Counted from the stretch's first letter, positions 11,263-23,345 are shown. The stretch is 64,000 nucleotides of DNA from Arion vulgaris (GCA_020796225.1 CM036759.1:64822590-64886589); one strand, 5' to 3'. The notes: generated by a model not told the origin, from the sequence alone. Translations and numbers: made by a program.

Positions 11263-11720
11263 CAATATAGCAATGGAGGACTTTTTTCGCCATGTCATAT
11301 TATTACAGACCAAAAGTCTCTGAATAAGAAAGCTCACTTTATTTTCTTCTTCTGTTAAAGAAAAACGAAAAAACACATACAACAAAGAAACGGAAAACTA
11401 AATATAAATAAAGCATTTAGTCGGCAAATAATTATTGATGGTTTTAATGGAAATGATTTATTGAACGAGTAAACCGACAAACAATTTTCTTTATATTATG
11501 TAACGATTTGAATTAATCTTCGAAATGAGAAAAGTACGAAAACATGTATAACTTAGAAACCATTTTTGACCTAATTGAAATATCTATTCAGTTTTGATTT
11601 GTGTATGGGTTATGCAGGACCGAGGATGGAACAGCTGTCAGGTTAGCTGATCTATTACATGTGAAGCATGGACATTTAGCTAGACAGTAGAAAAATAGAT
11701 TTGTGCTTTTGAATATAAAC
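11263..11720. other. AT-rich stretch without recognised features
   Basis: No family, array or coding similarity was recognised. Poly-A-like runs and short open frames only. Confidence 0.45.
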
Positions 11721-11818
11721 CGCCCGTGGGTTGCCGACAATTTGGAGAGGAATTCTTTGCAAATGAAGCAAAGAATAGTACCACTGCCGTCTAAAAAGCA
11801 TGTCGTAAGAGGCGACTT
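11721..11818 (+). mobile_element. Head fragment of the SINE C/D superfamily
   Basis: Contains CCGCCCGTGGGTTGCCG, AAGAATAGTACCACTG and GCATGTCGTAAGAGGCGACT in the C/D order, then diverges from both C and D bodies. It may be the head of a third subtype or a truncated copy. Confidence 0.6.
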
Positions 11819-11943
11819 CATCCTTCCTTTCATTCGCTTGAAATATTGTCTATATATTCAACGTTGTCTCTTGTATAAACTTCATTGTCTCTTGTAGCTC
11901 ACACAGAGGTCAGAGGTCAGAGGTCCGTGTAGTTTTCTGTCCA

Positions 11944-12155
11944 GTGTTGTTTCGTATAATGAGAGGCGACTGATATAGGGACCTAGGGAAGCTACCCTAG
12001 TAAATAAAAAGCGTTGAAGAAGTCGGATGTGCTGGCATACTTGTAGGCGCATAACTGGCAAAACGTACAATCGCTCTTAGGCTTGGATCACATACAAATC
12101 ACATAAAGTGTTTAACATGTGGTCGATATGGAGCACTCGAAGAAGAAGAAGAAGA
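11944..12155 (+). mobile_element. SINE C, body and (GAA)n tail
   Basis: Runs from AGAGGCGACTGATATAGGGA through TAAATAAAAAGCG, GTAGGCGCATAACTGGCA and CAATCGCTCTTAGGC to a (GAA)n tail at 12138-12156. The 28-bp array begins about ten bases after the tail. Confidence 0.82.
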
Positions 12156-12167
12156 AAAGTGTTACAT

Positions 12168-15100
12168 AAGTGTCTTTCGTATATCATAGACAGAGAAGTG
12201 TCTTTCGTATATCATAGACAGAGAGGTGTCTTTCGTATATCATAGACAGAGAAGTGTCTTTCGTATATCATAGACAGAGAGGTGTCTTTCGTATATCATA
12301 GACAGAGAAGTGTCTTTCGTATATCATAGACAGAGAAGTGTCTTTCGTATATCATAGACAGAGAAGTGTCTTTCGTATATCATAGACAGAGAAGTGTCTT
12401 TCGTATATCATAGACAGAGAAGTGTCTTTCGTATATCATAGACAGAGAAGTGTCTTTCGTATATCATAGACAGAGAAGTGTCTTTCGTATATCATAGACA
12501 GAGAAGTGTCTTTCGTATATCATAGACAGAGAAGTGTCTTTCGTATATCATAGACAGAGAAGTGTCTTTCGTATATCATGGACAGAGAAGTGTCTTTCGT
12601 ATATCATAGACAGAGAAGTGTCTTTCGTATATCATAGACAGAGAAGTGTCTTTCGTATATGATAGACAGAGAAGTGTCTTTCGTATATCATGGACAGAGA
12701 AGTGTCTTTCGTATATCATAGACAGAGAAGTGTCTTTCGTATATCATAGACAGAGAAGTGTCTTTCGTATATCGTAGACAGAGAAGTGTCTTTCGTATAT
12801 CATAGACAGAGAAGTGTCTTTCGTATATCATAGACAGAGAAGTGTCTTTCGTATATCGTAGACAGAGAAGTGTCTTTCGTATATCATAGACAGAGAAGTG
12901 TCTTTCGTATATCGTAGACAGAGAAGTGTCTTTCGTATATCATAGACAGAGAAGTGTCTTTCGTATATCATAGACAGAGAAGTGTCTTTCGTATATCATA
13001 GACAGAGAAGTGTCTTTCGTATATCGTAGACAGAGAAGTGTCTTTCGTATATCATAGACAGAGAAGTGTCTTTCGTATATCATAGACAGAGAAGTGTCTT
13101 TCGTATATCATAGACAGAGAGGTGTCTTTCGTATATCATGTACAGAGAAGTGTCTTTCGTATATCATGGACAGAGAAGTGTCTTTCGTATATCATAGACA
13201 GAGAAGTGTCTTTCGTATATCATAGACAGAGAAGTGTCTTTCGTATATGATAGACAGAGAAGTGTCTTTCGTATATCATGGACAGAGAAGTGTCTTTCGT
13301 ATATCATAGACAGAGAAGTGTCTTTCGTATATCATAGACAGAGAAGTGTCTTTCGTATATCGTAGACAGAGAAGTGTCTTTCGTATATCATAGACAGAGA
13401 AGTGTCTTTCGTATATCATAGACAGAGAAGTGTCTTTCGTATATCATAGACAGAGAAGTGTCTTTCGTATATCATAGACAGAGAAGTGTCTTTCGTATAT
13501 CATAGACAGAGAAGTGTCTTTCGTATATCATAGACAGAGAAGTGTCTTTCGTATATCATAGACAGAGAAGTGTCTTTCGTATATCATGGACAGAGAAGTG
13601 TCTTTCGTATATCATGGACAGAGAAGTGTCTTTCGTATATCATAGACAGAGAAGTGTCTTTCGTATATGATAGACAGAGAAGTGTCTTTCGTATATCATA
13701 GACAGAGAAGTGTCCTTCGTATATCATAGACAGAGAAGTGTCTTTCGTATATCATAGACAGAGAAGTGTCTTTCGTATATCATGGACAGAGAAGTGTCTT
13801 TCGTATATCATGGACAGAGAAGTGTCTTTCGTATATCATAGACAGAGAAGTGTCTTTCGTATATCATAGACAGAGAAGTGTCTTTCGTATATCATAGACA
13901 GAGAAGTGTCTTTCGTATATCATAGACAGAGAAGTGTCTTTCGTATATCATGGACAGAGAAGTGTCTTTCGTATATCATGGACAGAGAAGTGTCTTTCGT
14001 ATATCATAGACAGAGAAGTGTCTTTCGTATATCATAGACAGAGAAGTGTCTTTCGTATATGATAGACAGAGAAGTGTCTTTCGTATATCATAGACAGAGA
14101 AGTGTCTTTCGTATATCATAGACAGAGAAGTGTCTTTCGTATATCATAGACAGAGAAGTGTCTTTCGTATATCATGGACAGAGAAGTGTCTTTCGTATAT
14201 CATGGACAGAGAAGTGTCTTTCGTATATCATAGACAGAGAAGTGTCTTTCGTATATCATAGACAGAGAAGTGTCTTTCGTATATGATAGACAGAGAAGTG
14301 TCTTTCGTATATCGTAGACAGAGAAGTGTCTTTCGTATATCATGGACAGAGAAGTGTCTTTCGTATATCATAGACAGAGAAGTGTCTTTCGTATATCATG
14401 GACAGAGAAGTGTCTTTCGTATATCATAGACAGAGAAGTGTCTTTCGTATATCATAGACAGAGAAGTGTCTTTCGTATATGATAGACAGAGAAGTGTCTT
14501 TCGTATATCATGGACAGAGAAGTGTCTTTCGTATATCATAGACAGAGAAGTGTCTTTCGTATATCATAGACAGAGAAGTGTCTTTCGTATATCGTAGACA
14601 GAGAAGTGTCTTTCGTATATCATAGACAGAGAAGTGTCTTTCGTATATCATAGACAGAGAAGTGTCTTTCGTATATCATAGACAGAGAAGTGTCTTTCGT
14701 ATATCGTAGACAGAGAAGTGTCTTTCGTATATCATAGACAGAGAAGTGTCTTTCGTATATCATAGACAGAGAAGTGTCTTTCGTATATCGTAGACAGAGA
14801 AGTGTCTTACGTATATCATGGACAGAGAGGTGTCTTTCGTATATCATAGACAGAGAAGTGTCTTTCGTATATCATAGACAGAGAAGTGTCTTTCGTATAT
14901 CATAGACAGAGAAGTGTCTTTCGTATATCATAGACAGAGAAGTGTCTTTCGTATATCATAGACAGAGAAGTGTCTTTCGTATATCATAGACAGAGAAGTG
15001 TCTTTCGTATATCATAGACAGAGAAGTGTCTTTCGTATATCATAGACAGAGAAGTGTCTTTCGTATATCATATACAGAGAAGTGTCTTTCGTATATCATG

Positions 15101-17562
15101 GACAGAGAAGTGTCTTTCGTATATCATGGACAGAGAAGTGTCTTTCGTATATCATAGACAGAGAAGTGTCTTTCGTATATCATAGACAGAGAAGTGTCTT
15201 TCGTATATGATAGACAGAGAAGTGTCTTTCGTATATCATAGACAGAGAAGTGTCTTTCGTATATCATAGACAGAGAAGTGTCTTTCGTATATCATAGACA
15301 GAGAAGTGTCTTTCGTATATCATAGACAGAGAAGTGTCTTTCGTATATCATAGACAGAGAAGTGTCTTTCGTATATCATAGACAGAGAAGTGTCTTTCGT
15401 ATATCATAGACAGAGAAGTGTCTTTCGTATATCATGGACAGAGAAGTGTCTTTCGTATATCATGGACAGAGAAGTGTCTTTCGTATATCATATACAGAGA
15501 AGTGTCTTTCGTATATCATAGACAGAGAAGTGTCTTTCGTATATGATAGACAGAGAAGTGTCTTTCGTATATCATGGACAGAGAAGTGTCTTTCGTATAT
15601 CATGGACAGAGAAGTGTCTTTCGTATATCATAGACAGAGAAGTGTCTTTCGTATATCATAGACAGAGAAGTGTCTTTCGTATATCATAGACAGAGAAGTG
15701 TCTTTCGTATATCATAGACAGAGAAGTGTCTTTCGTATATCATAGACAGAGAAGTGTCTTTCGTATATCATAGACAGAGAAGTGTCTTTCGTATATCATA
15801 GACAGAGAAGTGTCTTTCGTATATCATGGACAGAGAAGTGTCTTTCGTATATCATGGACAGAGAAGTGTCTTTCGTATATCATAGACAGAGAAGTGTCTT
15901 TCGTATATCATAGACAGAGAAGTGTCTTTCGTATATGATAGACAGAGAAGTGTCTTTCGTATATCATAGACAGAGAAGTGTCTTTCGTATATCATAGACA
16001 GAGAAGTGTCTTTCGTATATCATAGACAGAGAAGTGTCTTTCGTATATCATAGACAGAGAAGTGTCTTTCGTATATCATAGACAGAGAAGTGTCTTTCGT
16101 ATATCATAGACAGAGAAGTGTCTTTCGTATATCATAGACAGAGAAGTGTCTTTCGTATATCATGGACAGAGAAGTGTCTTTCGTATATCATGGACAGAGA
16201 AGTGTCTTTCGTATATCATAGACAGAGAAGTGTCTTTCGTATATCATAGACAGAGAAGTGTCTTTCGTATATGATAGACAGAGAAGTGTCTTTCGTATAT
16301 CATGGACAGAGAAGTGTCTTTCGTATATCATAGACAGAGAAGTGTCTTTCGTATATCATAGACAGAGAAGTGTCTTTCGTATATCATAGACAGAGAAGTG
16401 TCTTTCGTATATCATGGACAGAGAAGTGTCTTTAGTATATCATAGACAGAGAAGTGTCTTTGTATATCATAGACAGAGAAGTGTCTTTCGTATATCATAG
16501 ACAGAGAAGTGTCTTTCGTATATCATAGACAGAGAAGTGTCTTTCGTATATCATAGACAGAGAAGTGTCTTTCGTATATCATAGACAGAGAAGTGTCTTT
16601 CGTATATCATGGACAGAGAAGTGTCTTTCGTATATCATAGACAGAGAAGTGTCTTTCGTATATCATAGACAGAGAAGTGTCTTTCGTATATCATAGACAG
16701 AGAAGTGTCTTTCGTATATCATAGACAGAGAAGTGTCTTTCGTATATCATAGACAGAGAAGTGTCTTTCGTATATCATAGACAGAGAAGTGTCTTTCGTA
16801 TATCATGGACAGAGAAGTGTCTTTCGTATATCATAGACAGAGAAGTGTCTTTCGTATATCATAGACAGAGAAGTGTCTTTCGTATATCATAGACAGAGAA
16901 GTGTCTTTCGTATATCATAGACAGAGAAGTGTCTTTCGTATATCATGGACAGAGAAGTGTCTTTAGTATATCATAGACAGAGAAGTGTCTTTGTATATCA
17001 TAGACAGAGAAGTGTCTTTCGTATATCATAGACAGAGAAGTGTCTTTCGTATATCATAGACAGAGAAGTGTCTTTCGTATATCATAGACAGAGAAGTGTC
17101 TTTCGTATATCATGGACAGAGAAGTGTCTTTCGTATATCATAGACAGAGAAGTGTCTTTCGTATATCATGGACAGAGAAGTGTCTTTCGTATATCATAGA
17201 CAGAGAAGTGTCTTTCGTATATCATAGACAGAGAAGTGTCTTTCGTATATCATAGACAGAGAAGTGTCTTTCGTATATCATAGACAGAGAAGTGTCTTTC
17301 GTATATCATGGACAGAGAAGTGTCTTTCGTATATCATAGACAGAGAAGTGTCTTTAGTATATCATAGACAGAGAAGTGTCTTTCGTATATCATGGACAGA
17401 GAAGTGTCTTTCGTATATCATAGACAGAGAAGTGTCTTTCGTATATCATAGACAGAGAAGTGTCTTTCGTATATCATAGACAGAGAAGTGTCTTTCGTAT
17501 ATCATAGACAGAGAAGTGTCTTTCGTATATCGTAGACAGAGAAGTGTCTTTCGTATATCTTG
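12168..17562. repeat. 28-bp satellite-like array, ~193 copies, with higher-order repeats
   Basis: The period is 28 bp over 5.4 kb. The core is GTGTCTTTCGTATATCATAG followed by ACAGAGAA. Named variants are TATCATGG, TATGATAG, TATCGTAG, TTAGTATATC and TTGTATATC. The variants recur in ordered blocks, described under findings. Because 28 is not divisible by three, frames rotate and a few ~75-codon open frames arise. They are artefacts. A diverged relative of the unit forms the array at 22119-22757 on the other strand. Confidence 0.98.
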
Positions 17563-17945
17563 TACACAGAAGAGAAGAAATATATCTATATCCATAAAGT
17601 ATCCAAAATAAAAGAAAACTGACTGATGCTGCAAATTAATATTTTTATTCATTCGTTCGCTATAAATTAGATGTAGTCAGGGTGCCTAATATGTCACATC
17701 TGACCGATTTTTGCGCGTAGTCTTGTTTTCCTTATCAGCAGTGTCCATCGCCATTTAGGCGATCCTTATTCGATTTCTGAGGTCCTTGTAATTTAGAACC
17801 CCAAGTAACGGATCAGGAAAACATATAGTCTAAACATGTACCATGTGCATACCGAAAATATTGTTGGACCAAGTTGGCCTCGAACGTCGTGTACTTAGTA
17901 CGGCATGTGACTACTATCAAAGCGTGTCTTGGACTTTGCTATTGG
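17563..17945. other. Unique stretch
   Basis: No recognisable coding or repeat family. A weak B-box-like TTGGCCTCGAACGTCG lies around 17874-17890, but no convincing A box was found. Confidence 0.4.
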
Positions 17946-17950
17946 TACTC

Positions 17951-18220
17951 CATGCTACACATACGAATGAGAAATGCCCTTCATGTTACAAATAAGAATG
18001 AGAAATGCCCTTCATGTTACAAATAAGAATGAGAAATGCCCTTCATGTTACAAATAAGAATGAGAAATGCCCTTCATGTTACAAATATGAATGAGAAATG
18101 CCCTTCATGTTACAAATAAGAATGAGACATGCCCTTCATGTTACAAATAAGAATGAGAAATGCACCATATGCTGCAAATATGAATGATAAAGGCACCCCA
18201 TGGTACATATAGGGATGAGA
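17951..18220. repeat. 31-bp minisatellite, ~8 copies
   Basis: Units of 31 bp built on CATGTTACAAATAAGAATGA and GAAATGCCCTT. Six copies are nearly identical, with decayed copies at both ends. Confidence 0.92.
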
Positions 18221-18245
18221 AAATTAAAGTATTTTATATAAAAAG

Positions 18246-18690
18246 GGCTTGGTAACCCTTCACGATAGACCTGGTGACCCTTCACGATACACCTGGTGAC
18301 CCTTCATGATACACCTAGTGACCCTTCATGATACACCTGGTGACCCTTCATGATACACCTAGTGACCCTTCATGATACACCTAGTGACCCTTCATGATAC
18401 ACCTGGTGACCCTTCATGATACACCTAGTGACCCTTCACGATACACCTGGTGACCCTTCACGATACACCTGGTGACCCTTCATGATACACCTAGTGACCC
18501 TTCATGATACACCTGGTGACCCTTCACGATACACCTGGTGACCCTTCACGATACACCTGGTGACCCTTCATGAAACACCTGGTGACCCTTGACGATACAC
18601 CTGGTGACCCTTCATGATACACCTGGTGACCCTTCATGATACACCTGGTGACCCTTCATGATACACCTGGTGACCCTTCATGATACACCG
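18246..18690. repeat. 22-bp minisatellite, ~20 copies
   Basis: Unit GGTGACCCTTCATGATACAC plus CT, with alternation between CTGGTG and CTAGTG and between CATGAT and CACGAT. Decayed units reappear after the SINE A insertion (about 19265-19300), so SINE A at 18829 probably landed in the diverged edge of this array. Confidence 0.95.
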
Positions 18691-18828
18691 AAGATCTATC
18701 AACGCACACCTGGTAAGTCTTCATAACACACTTGACACATCCCGTCAGAACACACTTGCAGAGACTTAATACCACACTACAAAACTGTTCAGAACATGCA
18801 TGTCGTTCTTCATAACACATAAAAGGTT

Positions 18829-19263
18829 ATCTCTGTAGGGCAGAGGTTAGGTGCTCGTCTATCGTACCAAAAGCTACCAGGTTTGCTCCCTCGTGGAGCC
18901 ATCTGGATATTTTTCCAGAGATCCCTGATCTCAGTGTAGGTGAAATAGAGTTCGTAGTCCTATCGGAGATGGACGATAAAATGTAGATCCGGTGTTCAAT
19001 TTGAGCACGTAAAAGAACCATTCACAGTTCAAAATCGAGAATAGCAGGCTGGAAAGCCGCTGTCCAGGAAAAATTCATTAGAAATTTTTTTTTTAAATTC
19101 CTACAAAAATATATTCACCGTCTTCAAAACATACATCGGGACCTTCGTCGGTGCTACGGAGTTCGTGCACTGCAGCTGAGATTTTCATGTGTAAGAAAGA
19201 GATCGGAGCACACATGGTTACTCACCAAAGTGCAATGATGATGACACTATCAATCAATCAATC
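18829..19263 (+). mobile_element. SINE A, near full-length (~435 bp)
   Basis: tRNA-derived head with A-box-like TAGGGCAGAGGTTAGGTGC and B-box-like AGGTTTGCTCCC. The body contains ATATTTTTCCAGAGATCC, CCTATCGGAGATGGACGATA, GCAGGCTGGAAAG, AATTCATTAGAAA, CGGTGCTACGGAGTTCGTGC and AAAGAGATCGGAGCACACA. It ends in (TCAA)n. This is a reference copy for the family, which has at least eleven copies or fragments in this window. Confidence 0.92.
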
Positions 19264-19550
19264 TTCATGATATACTTCATGAGCCTTCACGACACACCCA
19301 TTTTTGAACCATAAATCTCCACACACACAGACAGAAATTTGCTCAGAAAATCTGTGTTGTTGGTTAGTTTCTTGATTATCTCAAATCTTTAAACAACTGA
19401 CGGAATATCTAATCTAAGCTGCAATTCTTGTGTGATAAAGTGCGTAAACAAAAGCTAGGCTGGTGCCATTTATGTGGGGTATCGCCAGTTAGCAGGCTTT
19501 TAGCAACTTATTCCTGTTTGCTAATTTGTAACTGCACACAACTTGTGTCT
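19264..19550. other. Edge of the 22-bp array, then unique DNA
   Basis: Decayed 22-bp-type units to about 19300, then nothing recognised until the LINE fragment. Confidence 0.45.
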
Positions 19551-19554
19551 TCCT

Positions 19555-20133
19555 TTGCGATTGCATGTCAGTCCTGCAGGCCACACAAAGGGAACTACAA
19601 GATAATATGGAAACTATAGCTAAACAAGCTCTCAGAACACAACCAAATTATTCTCCAGTGCATACCTGCCCACTGTGGCGTATAAGGAAATGAGAGAGCA
19701 GACAGGCTGGCTAAGGAGGGAACAAAACTGATACAACATAAACACACAGTGTCATTACCAGAAATCAAGACACATATCAAGCGAAAGTACAAAGAGTTGT
19801 GGAAGCAACAAACCTACAGCAAACACACACAAGATCCCATCATCAGACTCAACAGAAAACTGCACACAACAATATTTCGCCTAAGAACAGATCACTGCAA
19901 GCTCAACCATCACATGCACAGAAAAAGCCTGCTCAGACTGCACAGTGTACATGTCAGACAGAAACACAGACTCAAGTGCACATCCTGCAGTCATGTCCAT
20001 CATACATACACCAAAGAAACGAAACATTGCCTCATGAACGAAGCTTACAGAGAGAGCTATGGCTAAATCTCGAGGAGCTTTAACTGACATGCAGTTTTAT
20101 AGAGGCAACCCATCTCATGATTTAGACGAGCAT
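19555..20133 (+). mobile_element. LINE with RNase H domain, 3'-end relic
   Basis: In the frame around 19555-19740 it encodes the end of an RNase H domain: an ALQATQRELQDN-like helix, then IPAHCGV, a stop codon, and GNERADRLAKEG. The last aspartate of RNase H lies in the ERAD segment. It continues with SLPEIKTHIKRKYKELWKQQ, and after a frame change with a cysteine-rich tail (CTCQTETQTQVHILQSCPSY). This tail is typical of the C-terminus of I/jockey-type LINEs. The protein end is near 20121. The 5' part is missing. At least one in-frame stop and one frameshift make it inactive. Its 3' UTR resumes at 20343 after another insertion. Confidence 0.85.
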
Positions 20134-20145
20134 ATAAAACCGAAC

Positions 20146-20330
20146 TCCAGAAGGAAAGAGAAAGAAAGGCAGACCACGGACAACATGGAGGCACATGATG
20201 GAAGAGGAACTGGAAACCGCATCTCTGACGTGGGGCTCTGCGCTGAAGGTTGCACGGGACAGGAGAGCATGGAAAGTCCTTTCTGAAGCCCCATGTGTCA
20301 CTAGGCATGACGGGATTAAGTAAGTAAGTA
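20146..20330 (+). mobile_element. 5'-truncated LINE 3' end with 12-bp target duplication
   Basis: Only 185 bp long and flanked by ATAAAACCGAAC at 20134-20145 and 20331-20342. It is nearly identical to the last ~190 bp of the LINE at 28293-30204: GRPRTTWR..., LTWGSALKVARDRRAWKVLS, and an end of TAAGTAAGTA repeats. It inserted into the 3' UTR of the RNase H LINE. Severe 5' truncation, a TSD and a short 3' repeat tail are the standard signature of target-primed reverse transcription. Confidence 0.92.
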
Positions 20331-20365
20331 ATAAAACCGAACGTAAAGAAGAAGATAACTGCGCA

Positions 20366-21140
20366 TGCTCATGTAGTAGCATATCCCTTGTGGAACGTTG
20401 CTTTCATCACAGTCCGCCTGAATATCTCTCTGTCTCTAACTAGTTCTCCTCCCTCCTCCAGTGTCATGTTCAAGGTTTCTTTGATGTCCTGGTGCCACCT
20501 TCGTCTTGATCATCCCCTGTCTTGTACTTCAGTGGTGTTTCAGAGATACGATCATATTTAAATAGTAGCACATCTATTGTGGAACGTCGCTTTCGTCACA
20601 ACCCGTTTGAAACTCTTTTGGTCGTCCTCTGCCTCGTACTGCCTTCCATTACCGTTCTCTTCAAACCACTGTGACATTTAACGTGGTCAAAATATTTCAT
20701 CTTACAGAACATAATGTTATTTATGAGCCAATACTCCTTGATATGCAAGTGTCTTGTAGGATGTCTTTGTTTTTTTCTCTTCTCTGTCTAAGATGTTGCA
20801 AGAATTTTTCTGTAACACCTTCTTCTTCTTTGCGTTCGTTCTTTACAAATAATTTTAATCACTCTTTGTGATATGTTTGATCTTTGCCAAGAACGTGTAT
20901 ACGTTGCACATTGGTTTGGTAGGCCCCTAAACGCATATACCTCTACACGCTTAGGACACATGCATCCAATTTCAGTCAAACCTCCTTAATCGCCTCTTAT
21001 GACATGCATGGCAGGTAACAGTGGTTCTATTCTTTACACCCCAAATTTGGGCCCCGGTAACCACTCGGGCGTTGTAACACCTTTATTCGAAAGCTTTAAT
21101 TATGTTCCTGAATGGTTTTATTATGGTCCATTGACATAAA
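20366..21140 (-). mobile_element. Antisense LINE 3'-end relics, interrupted by a SINE
   Basis: The minus strand around 20380-20540 encodes DIKETLNMTLEEGGELVRDR, then IFRRTVMKATFHKG. This is the typical end of an endonuclease-RT LINE protein. A second, related piece covers about 20550-20810 (VKCHSGLKRTVMEG-like, and RCYRKILATS at its start). That piece continues after the SINE at 21084-21140. Probably two truncated copies in a row. No intact frame. Confidence 0.75.
20822..21072 (-). mobile_element. Hybrid SINE: D-like head, C-like (GAA)n tail
   Basis: Flanked by TGTAACACCTT at 20811-20821 and 21073-21083. On the minus strand it starts with CGCCCGAGTGGTTACCGGGG and the D-type CACTGTTACCTGCCATGCAT. 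It then runs through a body with GCCAAGAACGTGTATACG-related sequence and CACAAAGAGTG, and ends in a (GAA)n tail as in SINE C. A related body fragment lies at 37692-37800. Confidence 0.83.
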
Positions 21141-21548
21141 TGCTCGTCTCTCGTACCTAAGGTACTTGGTTGGCTCCCTCGTGGAGCCATCTGTATATTT
21201 TTCCAGAAATCCTTGATCTCAGTGTAGATGAGATAGAGTTCATAGTTCTATCGGAGAAGGAAAATAAAGCGTAGTCACGTGTTCCAGTTAAGAAAATAAA
21301 AGAACCATTGTCCAAAGTCGAGATCAGGCTGAAAAACCGCAGCCCGGGAAAATTCATTGGAAAGATTTAAAAATAAAATTATTACAAAACATTGTCACCA
21401 TCTTTTAAATTACATCGGGAACCCATGCCGGTGCTACGGAGTTTGTACACTGCCGCTGAGATCTTCCTGCCTAAGAAAGAGATCGGAGCACACATTGTTA
21501 TTCAACAAAGTGCAATGATGATGGTCCTATCAATCAATCAATGAATCA
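21137..21548 (+). mobile_element. SINE A, nearly complete
   Basis: Begins just inside the head (GCTCGTCTCTCGTACC), with TTGGCTCCCTCGTGGAGCCA and the standard body, and ends in a (TCAA)n-like tail. The 5'-most bases including the A box are lost. Confidence 0.88.
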
Positions 21549-21549
21549 A

Positions 21550-21790
21550 CCAATGTTGAGCTTATCTAAAGAAATGATCAAAGAATACCAAAGCATACAT
21601 TGAAGTGGGAGGCAAAGAGTTCCAGAAAGGGAGGACGCACTAGAGAAACCCTAACACGAACTTTGCTGTGACAGACAAGAAATATCACACTTATTTCCAT
21701 GGAAGAGATTGAGCGTTTTGTCCTGGTCAGAGCGTTGTGGAGAAATTACATGTAGACCCTTTGTAACATTTAATGGTACAAGATGAATAT
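21550..21790 (+). mobile_element. LINE H, 3'-end fragment
   Basis: Encodes a piece reading RNDQRIPKHTLKWEAKSSRK, homologous to the minus-strand fragment at 43790-44040 and the short one at 51512-51605. It ends in AT-rich and ATC simple sequence. Frameshifts and stops are present. Confidence 0.72.
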
Positions 21791-21799
21791 ATATATCAT

Positions 21800-22050
21800 C
21801 ATCATCATCTAATATCTTGTCCTGAGCAAAACTTTGCCACTCTAACAGTCCTTCGGAATGTATCTCTCATAGGCTAGATGACCCACCTCTGCAGCCGTCA
21901 TGATTAAATCATCAGTTACATCATGAATCTTTCTTCTCATGGTCTTCCTTCTCTTCTTTGCCGGATGTCTTCTTCCATAATGGTCTTCTCCATCCGTCAT
22001 GCTCTTTATACGCCCAAGATACATCATTTTCTCATCTTATTTATAACAGC
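21800..22050 (-). mobile_element. LINE I, 3'-end fragment
   Basis: The minus strand encodes PAKKRRKTMRRKIHDVTDDL, then MTAAEVGHLAYERY. It is homologous to the fragment at 40680-40905 and typical of the very end of an endonuclease-RT LINE protein. Confidence 0.78.
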
Positions 22051-22118
22051 AGTCAGTTTTCTTTATTTTAGGTCTCTTTTCTAGATAGATCTAGTCTTGT
22101 TCTTTCTTCAGATAATCG

Positions 22119-22757
22119 AGAATTCTCTTTTCTCCATGATATACGAGAACTCTTCTCTCTCCATGATATACGGAGAACTCTTCTCTCTCCATGATATACG
22201 GAGGCCTCTTTTCTCTCCATGATATACGGAGAACTCTTCTCTCTCCATGATATACGGAGAACTCTTCTCTCTCCATGATATACGGAGAACTCTTCTCTCT
22301 CCATGATATACGGAGAACTCTTCTCTCTCTATGATATACGGAGAACTCTTCTCTCTCCATGATATACGGAGAACTCTTCTCTCTCCATGATATACGGAGA
22401 ACTCTTCTCTCTCCATGATATACGGAGAACTCTTCTCTCTCCATGATATACGGAGAACTCTTTTTCTCCATGATATACGGAGAACCTTCTCTCCATGATA
22501 TACGGAGAACTTCTTCTCTCCATGATATACGGAGAACGCTTCTCTCCATGATATACGGAGAACTCTTCTCTCTCCATGATATACGGAAAACTCTTTCTCT
22601 CCATGATATACGGAGAACTCTTCTCTCTCCATGTATACGGAGAACCTCTTCTCTCCATGATATACGGAGAACTCTTCTCTCTCCATGATATACGGAGAAC
22701 TCTTCTCTCTCCATGATATACGGATAACTCTTCTCTCTCCATGATATACGGAGAACC
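22119..22757. repeat. 28-bp array, ~22 copies, relative of the 12-17 kb array
   Basis: Unit built on CTCCATGATATACGGAGAAC plus TCTTCTCT. There are several 1-3 bp deletions between 22455 and 22650. The reverse complement aligns to the 12-17 kb unit over 25 bp with 20 identities, including an exact CGTATATCAT. Overlapping minus-strand frames of 137-207 codons (MEREEFSVYHGERRVL...) are repeat artefacts. Confidence 0.96.
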
Positions 22758-22759
22758 TT

Positions 22760-23220
22760 CTTCTTATATTAAATACTGGAACTCATTCTTCCATGCCTTA
22801 GTTAAATTCATGTTCTTCCATGTATATAGATTAAAATATCTACTATCTTCATGATGTTCTACATTGTTGGTCTTGTCTCTCATTACCTGAACATCTGTTT
22901 TGAGTTTGTCCTCCATGATTACAACATGCAGGTGTAGTTGTTAGTCAACTCACTTCAGGCTAACGGAGAACTCTTTGGTCCGGGTTTAATTATGCAGTGA
23001 GCGGGAACTTTTTCCAACCGTAACAGATCCCAGGTCGACCCGCCTCAATTGAATACCAGGAAAAGCACTGGGAAGTAAAGGCGGCCGGCGTGATGTTGAG
23101 CACATCACCCATCGTGTGCCGACGGATAATGACAAATACGGTGCTAAAACCGTTATTACCCAATATAACATCTGGTAAACAAAGGGTTACTTTACTTTTA
23201 ATTTTCTGTTCATTTGGAAA
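22760..23220. other. Unique stretch, possible unassigned SINE-like segment
   Basis: A more GC-rich segment at 22990-23165 (CAGGTCGACCCGCCTCAATT, AAAGGCGGCCGGCGTGATG) looks unlike its AT-rich surroundings. It has no second copy in this window, so I cannot assign it. Confidence 0.4.
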
Positions 23221-23221
23221 T

Positions 23222-23345
23222 AGATGGAGAAGTTAGATAGATAGATAGGTAGATAGATAGATAGATAGATTGATGGATAAATAGATATGTAGACAGTTAA
23301 ATAGATAGATAGATTGATGGATAAATAGATAGGTAGATGGATAGA
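23222..23345. repeat. GATA-type microsatellite
   Basis: Imperfect (AGAT)n with AGGT and TGAT interruptions. Confidence 0.9.

Noticed and set aside
22068..22742. Basic/Glu-rich repeat protein of about 200 residues
   Set aside because: Three frames of the same 28-bp array give it in rotation. It is an array artefact.
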